DNA of 5,527 nt. Origin: Streptococcus oralis (GTDB lineage Bacteria > Bacillota > Bacilli > Lactobacillales > Streptococcaceae). Below, piece after piece: positions 1 to 5,527 of the stretch. A program made the translations under genes and the position numbers. Below the pieces are notes generated by a model, which made no database searches, was not told the origin of the DNA, and saw only the letters and a list, made by a program, of their open reading frames with translations. Position 1 is the first letter of the stretch; every line of letters begins with the position of its first letter. Location: NCBI GenBank assembly GCA_937930605.1, contig CALHBZ010000237.1:1-5527 (forward strand). Reading direction: 5' to 3'.

Positions 1-1787
1 TCTTGTGGAACTTCTACTGATCCGATAGCCTTCATGCGTTTCTTACCAGCTTTTTGTTTTTCAAGAAGTTTGCGTTTACGAGAAACGTCACCACCATAAC
101 ACTTGGCAAGAACATTTTTACGAAGGGCCTTGATATCAGTACGGGCCACAATCTTGTGCCCAATTGCTGCTTGAATTGGAACCTCAAATTGTTGACGAGG
201 GATGATTTTCTTGAGCTTATCAACGATGAGTTTCCCACGTTCGTAGGCAAAGTCCTTATGAACGATAAAGCTGAGGGCATCGACCTTATCACCATTGAGA
301 AGGATGTCCATTTTGACCAGCTTAGATGGGCGATACTCTGACAATTCATAGTCAAAGCTTGCATAACCACGTGTCGAAGACTTGAGTTTATCAAAGAAGT
401 CAAAGACGATTTCAGCAAGTGGAATTTGATAGATAACATTGACACGATTGTCATCAATATAGTCCATGGTTATAAAGTCCCCACGTTTGCGCTGAGCTAG
501 TTCCATCACTGCTCCGACAAACTCCTGCGGTACCATGATTTGCGCCTTGACATACGGCTCCTCGATGGTCGCAATCTTAGTTGGATCTGGAAACTCAGAC
601 GGGTTAGATACATCCATAGACTCACCGTCAGTTTGGTTAACCTTGTAGATAACAGACGGAGCTGTCATGATGAGGTCAATGTTAAACTCACGCTCTAAAC
701 GCTCTTGGATAACATCCATATGGAGAAGTCCAAGGAAACCACAACGAAAACCAAATCCAAGTGCCTGAGATGTCTCTGGTTCAAACTGCAAGCTAGCATC
801 GTTGAGCTGCAGTTTCTCAAGGGCTTCACGTAGGTCATTGTACTTGTTTGACTCGATAGGATATAGACCCGCAAAGACCATAGGATTCATCTGCTTGTAA
901 CCATGTAATGGTTCCGCCGCAGGATTGGTTGCCAAGGTAACGGTATCACCCACACGAGTATCCTGAACCGTCTTAATAGAAGCTGCAATATAACCAACGT
1001 CACCAGTCGCAAGGAAATCACGACCAACTGCTTTTGGTGTGAAAATACCAACTTCCGTAACATCAAAGGTCTTGCCATTGCTCATGAGCTGAATCTTATC
1101 ACCAGGTTTAACAACTCCGTCCATGACACGCACTTGGAGGATAACCCCACGGTAAGCATCGTAAACAGAGTCGAAAATCAAGGCCTTAAGAGGCGCCGTC
1201 ACATCACCTGTTGGAGCTGGCACTTTTTCTACGATTTGCTCGAGGATTTCTTCGATACCAATACCAGCTTTAGCTGATGCTAAGACTGCTTCGCTGGCAT
1301 CCAGTCCGATGACATCTTCAATCTCTGTACGCACACGCTCTGGATCGGCTGCTGGTAGGTCAATCTTGTTAATGACGGGCAAGATTTCCAAATCATTATC
1401 CAATGCTAGATAAACGTTGGCAAGTGTTTGTGCTTCAATCCCTTGGGCCGCATCAACCACCAAAATTGCTCCTTCACAGGCTGCTAGTGAACGCGACACT
1501 TCATAGGTAAAGTCCACGTGCCCAGGTGTGTCAATCAAGTGGAAAATATAGGTTTCTCCATCTTTTGCAGTGTAATTAAGCTCAATGGCATTGAGTTTAA
1601 TGGTAATCCCACGTTCACGCTCAAGATCCATACTATCCAAAAGCTGGGCTTGCATTTCACGACTAGAAACTGTCTCCGTCTTTTCCAAAATGCGGTCTGC
1701 TAGGGTTGATTTCCCATGATCAATATGGGCGATAATAGAGAAGTTTCGAATCTTCTCCTGTCGTTTTTTCAAATCTTCTAAGTTCAT
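1..1787 (-). CDS. lepA: Elongation factor 4 (LepA/EF4), translation GTPase, 3' end cut by window edge
   Basis: LepA is a ribosome-associated GTPase related to EF-G that acts on elongating or initiating 70S ribosomes. I translated the frame by hand from ATG 1787-1785 to the window edge: 595 uninterrupted codons plus two bases. The GTPase motifs are all present: G1 AHIDHGKS (20-27), G2 RGITIK (59-64), G3 DTPGH (86-90), G4 NKID (140-143) and G5 SAK (171-173). Further on come the family block [11 protein letters not shown] (347-357) and the LepA-specific C-terminal region with YGGD (564-567), followed by a Lys/Arg-rich stretch. Streptococcal LepA is about 607 residues, so roughly 12 are missing beyond base 1. 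The start is supported by a good Shine-Dalgarno; the N-terminus is about 10 residues longer than in E. coli, as is usual in Firmicutes. It lies 78 bp after the phosphatase gene and has its own promoter. Identification is secure. Confidence 0.98.
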   Translation of the reverse strand, partial: MNLEDLKKRQEKIRNFSIIAHIDHGKSTLADRILEKTETVSSREMQAQLLDSMDLERERGITIKLNAIELNYTAKDGETYIFHLIDTPGHVDFTYEVSRSLAACEGAILVVDAAQGIEAQTLANVYLALDNDLEILPVINKIDLPAADPERVRTEIEDVIGLDASEAVLASAKAGIGIEEILEQIVEKVPAPTGDVTAPLKALIFDSVYDAYRGVILQVRVMDGVVKPGDKIQLMSNGKTFDVTEVGIFTPKAVGRDFLATGDVGYIAASIKTVQDTRVGDTVTLATNPAAEPLHGYKQMNPMVFAGLYPIESNKYNDLREALEKLQLNDASLQFEPETSQALGFGFRCGFLGLLHMDVIQERLEREFNIDLIMTAPSVIYKVNQTDGESMDVSNPSEFPDPTKIATIEEPYVKAQIMVPQEFVGAVMELAQRKRGDFITMDYIDDNRVNVIYQIPLAEIVFDFFDKLKSSTRGYASFDYELSEYRPSKLVKMDILLNGDKVDALSFIVHKDFAYERGKLIVDKLKKIIPRQQFEVPIQAAIGHKIVARTDIKALRKNVLAKCYGGDVSRKRKLLEKQKAGKKRMKAIGSVEVPQ

Positions 1788-1790
1788 GAT

Positions 1791-1801
1791 GCTCTTCCTT
1801 T
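1791..1801 (-). promoter_or_regulatory. lepA ribosome binding site
   Basis: The minus strand reads AAAGGAAGAGC just before the lepA ATG. Its AGGA core sits about 8 nt from the start codon. It fixes the start at 1787 rather than at an internal codon nearer the G1 motif. Confidence 0.85.
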
Positions 1802-1856
1802 CAGGGTATCTATTAATTATAAATTGTTTTTAACATTTTGACAAGACCATACCCTG
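1802..1856. repeat. 8-bp perfect inverted repeat bracketing the lepA promoter
   Basis: CAGGGTAT at 1802-1809 and its exact reverse complement ATACCCTG at 1849-1856 flank both promoter boxes, with 39 nt between the arms. Pairing stops at exactly 8 bp on both sides. No T-run follows either arm, so it does not look like an intrinsic terminator. The downstream arm coincides with the predicted transcript start, and the upstream arm lies at about -40 to -47. It could be an operator pair, or chance in this AT-rich gap. Function is unknown. Confidence 0.5.
1816..1844 (-). promoter_or_regulatory. Predicted sigma-A promoter of lepA
   Basis: On the minus strand the -35 box TTGTCA (1844-1839, 5 of 6 to consensus) and the -10 box TATAAT (1821-1816, perfect) are separated by exactly 17 nt. 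No extended TGn motif precedes the -10. The predicted transcript start is near 1809, giving a leader of about 22 nt that contains the Shine-Dalgarno. It lies in the only intergenic gap of the window, directly before lepA. The call rests on sequence match alone; the fit is strong for a vegetative promoter. Confidence 0.85.
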
Positions 1857-1865
1857 CTAGGAGTA

Positions 1866-2594
1866 CTAATCTTCGGCGATAAAGCCATCATTTTCAATGA
1901 AATAGTGCTCGGTCATGCCTTGGTCAGTAAAGACAATCCCGTGAAGGACACCGCCGTAAACGGCTCCTCCATCCATGCCAATCTTGCCATCTTCTGTCAC
2001 CCAAAGCTCAGCAGTACCTCGGTCTTGCTTCAGCAAACCATAAACCGGTGTATGGCCAAAGACAATGGTTTTTCCAGTATGATTTTCGGCTTCGTGGAAT
2101 GGTTTTCTGAGCCAGACTTTCTTGTAATCAGTGGTTTCATGCCAATCATCCAAAGTTAAATCAATACCAGCATGCACAAAGATATACTTGTCTGTCTCAA
2201 CGACAAAAGGCATCTGACGAATAAATTCGACTAAATCTGCTGCTTCCGTCTCGACGCGTTTAGCGTCTTCAACTGCATCCACAGGTGCATCCAAGGGACG
2301 ACCTAGGATAGAGTTAATAGTTGTATCACCACCATTTCGACGATAGTGGTCATAGCTTTCTTCTGGGTCATCGAGCCAAGTCAGAAACATATACTCGTGG
2401 TTTCCTGATAGACAGATAGCCCCTTGATTGTCCACCAAGTCCTTGACCATTTCTAAAACACGGCGACTATCTTCACCTCGGTCAATCAAATCCCCTAGAA
2501 AGAGCAACTGGGTGTGACCATCCCATGTTTTGAGCAAGTCTTCCAGCATACCTGCTTTTCCATGGACATCTCCAATTACATAATAGTCTGTCAT
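1866..2594 (-). CDS. Calcineurin-like metallophosphatase (PPP-type Ser/Thr phosphatase family), substrate unknown
   Basis: This is a 242-residue cytosolic protein with no signal peptide or membrane segment. It carries the full metallophosphoesterase set: GDVHG (8-12), GDLIDRG (34-40), GNHE (64-67), HAGID (141-145) and FGHTP (179-183). It also has the RNGGDTT block (86-92) seen in bacterial PPP phosphatases. The Asp, His and Asn residues of these motifs are expected to bind two metal ions and hydrolyse phosphoesters. The family includes protein Ser/Thr phosphatases (PphA/PrpE-like) and ApaH-type dinucleoside polyphosphatases, and the motifs alone do not separate these. It should be distinct from the PP2C phosphatase PhpP that partners StkP in streptococci. 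The ATG abuts the recN stop codon (TAA-ATG), and the ribosome binding site lies inside the recN 3' end, so translation is probably coupled to recN. Family is confident; substrate is not known. Confidence 0.92.
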   Translation of the reverse strand: MTDYYVIGDVHGKAGMLEDLLKTWDGHTQLLFLGDLIDRGEDSRRVLEMVKDLVDNQGAICLSGNHEYMFLTWLDDPEESYDHYRRNGGDTTINSILGRPLDAPVDAVEDAKRVETEAADLVEFIRQMPFVVETDKYIFVHAGIDLTLDDWHETTDYKKVWLRKPFHEAENHTGKTIVFGHTPVYGLLKQDRGTAELWVTEDGKIGMDGGAVYGGVLHGIVFTDQGMTEHYFIENDGFIAED

Positions 2595-4262
2595 TTATTT
2601 CTCCCTCGTTTGCAATAATTCTCTCGCTTGGATAAGGGCTGCTTCTGTTACATTCTCTCCTGCTAACATCTTAGCAACTTCCTCTACTCGCTCTTCTAAA
2701 GTCAAGAGACGAACTGTCGAAACAGTTGAATGTTCGTCACTAATCTTTTCAATAAAGAATTGATAATCCGCGATGGCAATCACTTGTGGCAAGTGAGAAA
2801 TAGCTAAAACCTGACCATGTTGGCCAATCTTATGAATCTTCTGAGCAATAGCTTGAGCAACACGACCTGAAACTCCCGTATCCACCTCATCAAAGACAAT
2901 ACTGGTCTTACCTTCCTTACGAGAAAAAGCAGACTTAATAGCCAACATCAGACGAGACAATTCCCCACCAGATGCCACCTTAACCAAAGGTTTAAAGTCT
3001 TCACCTGGGTTGGTAGAAATGTAAAACTCGACCGTTTCATTCCCCTCACGACTAAATTTGCCCTTGCTAAAGCGAACTTGAAATTGAGCCTTCTCCATAT
3101 AAAGATCTTGCAGTTCTTGTTTTATCTCTGCTTCAAGCTGCTGGGCCAAGTCACGGCGGGCTGAAGCTAGCTGATTTGCCAACGCAACAAGATTGACTTC
3201 CAATTTCTTGAGCTCTGCTTCCATGTCTTCGGAGGACAGGTTATTTCCTGTCAAGAGATTATACTCATCCGTAATCTTAGCAAAGTAAAGCAAGACCTCA
3301 TCTACAGTCCCACCGTACTTGCGGGTAATGGTATTTAGAAGGTCTAAGCGGTTTTCAACCTGCATGAGGCGATTGCCATCAAAATCTAAATCTTCAATGA
3401 TATCTTCCAAACGCTTGGTAATATCTTCTAAAACATAGTAGGTCTCTGATAGAGAACTTGAAATTTCACGGTATTTAGGGTCGTATTCTTCGACACTTTC
3501 CATGTCATTCATGGCGGAACGGACATTTGCTAGGCTGGAGAATTCCTCATTGTCCAACATAGTGTAGGCATTTGTCAATGTATCTGCTATATTCTTGTGA
3601 TTGAGGAGTTTATCTCGTTCTTGGTTGAGAGTGACATCTTCCCCAGCTTGCAAATTCACCGCTTCAATCTCTGCCATTTGAAATTCCAACATCTCAATGC
3701 GAGACTTGTGTTCCTGCTGATTTTTCTTGACTTCAAGAACTTGTTTCCGCATTTTGCGATAGGCATCAAAGCTTGTCTGATAGGCTTGTTTCAACTCCAA
3801 AAATGCTGCATCACCAAATTCATCCAACATTTGGATATGAAGTTGTGGACGCATTAACTCTTCTTGGTCATGTTGACCATGAATATCGACAAGATGCTGG
3901 CCGATTGCACGCAAGACAGAAAGATTGACCATCTGGCCATTCACGCGACTAACACTTCGCCCATTTTGCAGAATTTCACGACGGATGATAATCTCATCAC
4001 CCAATTCCAAGCCTTGCTCCTCAAAGAGTTCCTGGAGAGAACGGCTATTTTCAACCGAGAAAAGTCCCTCAATCTCAGCCTTGGGAGCACCATGCCGAAT
4101 GACATCTGTAGTTGCTCTAGCTCCTAACATCATGTTCATGGCATCGATGATAATTGATTTACCAGCACCTGTTTCTCCAGTTAAGACTGTCATGCCTTTT
4201 TCAAAATTGAGCGAAATCGCCTCTATAATGGCAAAGTTTTTTATCGAAATTTCAAGTAACAT
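2595..4262 (-). CDS. recN: DNA repair protein RecN (SMC-like ATPase)
   Basis: RecN is a cytosolic SMC-like ATPase that assists RecA-dependent repair of double-strand breaks and, in naturally transformable Gram-positives, handling of incoming DNA. The 555-residue protein is of normal family length. The N-terminal ATPase half has Walker A GETGAGKS (29-36) and the RecN block HGQHDQ (128-133). A charged, heptad-like coiled-coil region spans roughly 150-380, with its turn near the middle. The C-terminal half has the ABC signature ASGGELSR (430-437), Walker B IVFDE (455-459) followed by VDTG, and the H-loop SHLPQ (489-493). All catalytic elements are intact. The start is 6 nt after the argR stop, with only a weak AGGT Shine-Dalgarno, and the stop abuts the phosphatase ATG. 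No promoter is evident directly upstream, so expression probably comes from the operon. Confidence 0.98.
   Translation of the reverse strand: MLLEISIKNFAIIEAISLNFEKGMTVLTGETGAGKSIIIDAMNMMLGARATTDVIRHGAPKAEIEGLFSVENSRSLQELFEEQGLELGDEIIIRREILQNGRSVSRVNGQMVNLSVLRAIGQHLVDIHGQHDQEELMRPQLHIQMLDEFGDAAFLELKQAYQTSFDAYRKMRKQVLEVKKNQQEHKSRIEMLEFQMAEIEAVNLQAGEDVTLNQERDKLLNHKNIADTLTNAYTMLDNEEFSSLANVRSAMNDMESVEEYDPKYREISSSLSETYYVLEDITKRLEDIIEDLDFDGNRLMQVENRLDLLNTITRKYGGTVDEVLLYFAKITDEYNLLTGNNLSSEDMEAELKKLEVNLVALANQLASARRDLAQQLEAEIKQELQDLYMEKAQFQVRFSKGKFSREGNETVEFYISTNPGEDFKPLVKVASGGELSRLMLAIKSAFSRKEGKTSIVFDEVDTGVSGRVAQAIAQKIHKIGQHGQVLAISHLPQVIAIADYQFFIEKISDEHSTVSTVRLLTLEERVEEVAKMLAGENVTEAALIQARELLQTREK
2601..2606 (-). 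promoter_or_regulatory. Phosphatase ribosome binding site inside recN 3' end
   Basis: The minus strand has AGGGAG 6 nt before the phosphatase ATG at 2594. The site lies within the last codons of recN, so ribosomes terminating on recN pass directly over it. It supports the annotated start and coupled translation. Confidence 0.75.
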
Positions 4263-4266
4263 ACTG

Positions 4267-4270
4267 ACCT
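4267..4270 (-). promoter_or_regulatory. Weak recN ribosome binding site overlapping the argR stop
   Basis: The only Shine-Dalgarno-like bases before the recN ATG (4262) are AGGT, 4 nt away and sharing bases with the argR TAG stop (4271-4269). The weak match and short spacing suggest recN relies on ribosomes terminating at argR. Confidence 0.45.
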
Positions 4271-4700
4271 ACCATTTTTTTACTTGTTCAACAATTTCCT
4301 CAGCAGCCTCAGCAGTTTTGGCTACAATTAAGATAGAATCATCATCTGCTAGACAGCTAAAAATCTGTTCAGAGAATGCTTCAACCAACTGACTCTTCAC
4401 AAAAATAGTATTTCCAGGAATGACAGTAAGGTTGATCATATTTCCCATTAGCTCAGAACTCACAATATTGTCCTCAGCCAACTGCAAACTTTTGACGATT
4501 GATTTTGGCAATTCATAGATATAGGTATTATTCTTCAAAGGAATTTTAACAATCCCAAGCTCCTTGATGTCCCTTGAGACAGTGGCTTGAGTAGCAGAAA
4601 TACCTGCTTCCTTCAAATACTCAACGATTTCTTCCTGAGTCCCGATTTGATAATCCGTAACAAATCTTCTAATTTTTTCAAGTCTCTCTTTTTTATTCAT
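4269..4700 (-). CDS. argR: ArgR/AhrC-family arginine repressor
   Basis: ArgR proteins are hexameric DNA-binding regulators that use L-arginine as corepressor to control arginine synthesis and breakdown. This 143-residue protein, slightly shorter than the usual 150, has the N-terminal winged helix-turn-helix with recognition helix SATQATVSRDIKELG (35-49; Ser42 and Arg43 are the family hallmark). The C-terminal oligomerisation and arginine-binding domain covers about 75-143. Adjacent aspartates Asp120-Asp121 align with the corepressor-contacting pair of Bacillus AhrC (GDDT), but the preceding G-A-L-M-D-like motif is replaced by K-S-Q-L-V (102-106), so its aspartate is lost. Streptococci and lactococci carry several ArgR-type proteins that act together, and the recN-linked copy is often called ahrC; I chose argR as the family name. 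The ATG overlaps the tlyA stop by 8 nt, with a weak AGAGA ribosome binding site 8 nt upstream, inside tlyA. Confidence 0.95.
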   Translation of the reverse strand: MNKKERLEKIRRFVTDYQIGTQEEIVEYLKEAGISATQATVSRDIKELGIVKIPLKNNTYIYELPKSIVKSLQLAEDNIVSSELMGNMINLTVIPGNTIFVKSQLVEAFSEQIFSCLADDDSILIVAKTAEAAEEIVEQVKKW

Positions 4701-5508
4701 CTTTAAATTCTCTATGTGCTCTCTCTACAACTTTTTCTATTTCGGGGGCAACTTGATTACTTGCTCCCTCTTCCTTTTTCAAATATGCCAGAAATTCAAT
4801 GTTTCCATGTCCTCCTTGGATTGGTGAATAGTCTAATCCAAGCACTGAAAATCCTTCTTCAACTGCCATAGCAGTGACTGATTCAAGGACATGTTGATGA
4901 ACCTTAGCGTCGCGAATAATTCCATTCTTCCCAATCTGCTCACGACCTGCTTCAAACTGTGGCTTAACCAAAGCCACCACCTGACCTTGTTCAGCCAACA
5001 CACGGTGCAAGGCTGGTAAGATCAGACTGAGGGAAATGAAACTCACATCAATACTGGCAAAACTTGGTTCCTGCTCAAAGTCAGTCCTTTCAGCATAACG
5101 GAAATTAAACTGCTCCATACTGACAACCCGAGGATCTTGGCGCAATTTCCAAGCCAATTGATTGGTCCCAACATCCACTGCGTAAACAAGCTCGGCACCG
5201 TTCTGTAGCATAACATCGGTAAAGCCACCAGTAGAGGCTCCAATATCAATAGTTGTTGCCCCTTCCACTGACAAATCAAAAACCTGCAAAGCCTTTTCCA
5301 ATTTGAGACCACCTCGGCTGACATACTTGAGTTTTTCGCCTTTGAGTTTTAGCTCAGTATCATCCGGGATTTTCTCTCCTGGTTTGTCAAACCGCTCTCC
5401 ATTAAGAACAGCTACGACTAGCCCAGCCATCACACCTCGCTTGGCTTGTTCTCGTGTCTCAAACAAACCTTGTTTATAAGCTAGTACATCCACTCTTTCC
5501 TTAGCCAT
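4693..5508 (-). CDS. tlyA: TlyA-family rRNA 2'-O-methyltransferase (often annotated hemolysin A)
   Basis: TlyA enzymes use S-adenosylmethionine to methylate ribose 2'-OH groups of rRNA; in mycobacteria the targets are C1409 of 16S and C1920 of 23S, and the modification sensitises ribosomes to capreomycin. The 271-residue product has an N-terminal S4 RNA-binding domain (about 1-60), the linker motif YVSRGG (62-67), and an FtsJ/RrmJ-type Rossmann domain with SAM-binding DIGASTGGFTD (88-98). The catalytic tetrad is visible as Lys69, Asp154 (in IDVSF), Lys182 (in LVKPQFE) and Glu238 (in GNIEF), the same numbering as I recall for mycobacterial TlyA. There is no signal peptide or membrane segment, which argues against a secreted hemolysin. 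It overlaps the preceding gene and argR by 8 nt each. The ribosome binding site is weak (GAGAA about 5 nt upstream). Family is certain; the exact rRNA target in this organism is inferred. Confidence 0.96.
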   Translation of the reverse strand: MAKERVDVLAYKQGLFETREQAKRGVMAGLVVAVLNGERFDKPGEKIPDDTELKLKGEKLKYVSRGGLKLEKALQVFDLSVEGATTIDIGASTGGFTDVMLQNGAELVYAVDVGTNQLAWKLRQDPRVVSMEQFNFRYAERTDFEQEPSFASIDVSFISLSLILPALHRVLAEQGQVVALVKPQFEAGREQIGKNGIIRDAKVHQHVLESVTAMAVEEGFSVLGLDYSPIQGGHGNIEFLAYLKKEEGASNQVAPEIEKVVERAHREFKDE

Positions 5509-5527
5509 TGATTCTCAAACTTTCTAC
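5501..5527 (-). CDS. 3' end of upstream gene, probably ispA (farnesyl diphosphate synthase), partial
   Basis: A minus-strand frame open from the window edge reads V-E-S-L-R-I-N-G and stops with TAA at 5503-5501, overlapping the tlyA start by 8 nt. Eight residues do not identify a protein. The assignment to ispA, a polyprenyl diphosphate synthase of isoprenoid synthesis, comes from the known xseA-xseB-ispA-tlyA-argR-recN order in streptococci. The overlap has the same form as the tlyA/argR junction, which supports a real coding end rather than chance. Confidence 0.5.
   Translation of the reverse strand, partial: VESLRING

Larger units (their letters stand above)
1788..1865. other. 78-bp intergenic region between phosphatase gene and lepA
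   Basis: This is the only non-coding gap longer than 6 nt in the window. It contains the lepA promoter, the flanking inverted repeat and the lepA ribosome binding site. I found no hairpin plus T-run on the minus strand, so no intrinsic terminator separates the upstream operon from lepA. No repeat element of BOX or RUP type is recognisable. Confidence 0.8.

Noticed and set aside
54..341. 95-codon plus-strand open frame opposite the lepA 3' region
   Set aside because: It is antisense to conserved lepA sequence, with no ribosome binding site or domain evident.
32..457. 141-codon minus-strand open frame near the left edge
   Set aside because: It is an out-of-frame reading of lepA; the true frame runs unbroken through the same bases with conserved LepA C-terminal motifs.
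1811..1826. ARG-box-like AT-rich semi-palindrome overlapping the lepA -10
   Set aside because: It lacks a convincing pair of ArgR half-sites, the match is driven by the TATAAT box and AT-richness, and lepA is not a known arginine-regulated gene.
3235..3252. 6-bp perfect hairpin with 6-nt loop (GACAGG/CCTGTC) inside recN
   Set aside because: It lies within coding sequence, has no T-run on either strand and no partner elsewhere; short stems of this kind are expected by chance.
3249..3280. TATAAT-like box inside recN on the minus strand
   Set aside because: The best upstream -35 candidate is only about 14 nt away and no gene starts downstream within a sensible distance.
3865..3879. 6-bp inverted repeat TGGTCA/TGACCA in recN
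   Set aside because: It is explained by the codons of the conserved HGQHDQ motif rather than by a regulatory site.
3925..4392. 155-codon plus-strand open frame across the recN/argR junction
   Set aside because: It is antisense to two certain genes with intact motifs, is rich in Ser/Ile/Met in a shadow-like composition, and shows no domain I recognise.

Overview
The window looks like ordinary core chromosome from a low-GC Firmicute, most likely a Streptococcus of the mitis/pneumoniae group. That placement rests on recalled protein sequences and gene order and is an inference. I found no mobile element, RNA gene, CRISPR array or phage remnant, and coding density is close to 99 percent.

All genes lie on the minus strand, so transcription runs from high to low coordinates. 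In that order they are: the last eight codons of an upstream gene (probably ispA, 5527-5501); tlyA, an S4/FtsJ-type rRNA 2'-O-methyltransferase (5508-4693); argR/ahrC, an arginine-type repressor (4700-4269); recN, the SMC-like DNA repair ATPase (4262-2595); a calcineurin-like Ser/Thr-type metallophosphatase (2594-1866); and lepA, the translation GTPase EF4 (1787 to the window edge, lacking about its last 12 residues).

The first five genes are packed as one translationally coupled unit. The two upstream junctions are identical 8-nt overlaps (ATG inside the preceding stop region), argR and recN are 6 nt apart, and the recN stop codon directly abuts the phosphatase start. The only real intergenic space is 78 bp before lepA. 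It holds a near-consensus sigma-A promoter (TTGTCA, 17-nt spacer, TATAAT) bracketed by an 8-bp perfect inverted repeat, and no recognisable terminator. lepA therefore probably has its own promoter plus read-through from the tlyA-argR-recN operon.

The ispA-tlyA-argR/ahrC-recN linkage is a known conserved Firmicute arrangement (compare yqxC-ahrC-recN in Bacillus subtilis). It mixes ribosome modification, arginine regulation and DNA repair, and no shared pathway is evident. The points most worth a second look are the altered arginine-binding motif in the ArgR homologue, the phosphatase of unknown substrate coupled to recN, and the architecture of the lepA promoter. I see no convincing new biological system here.
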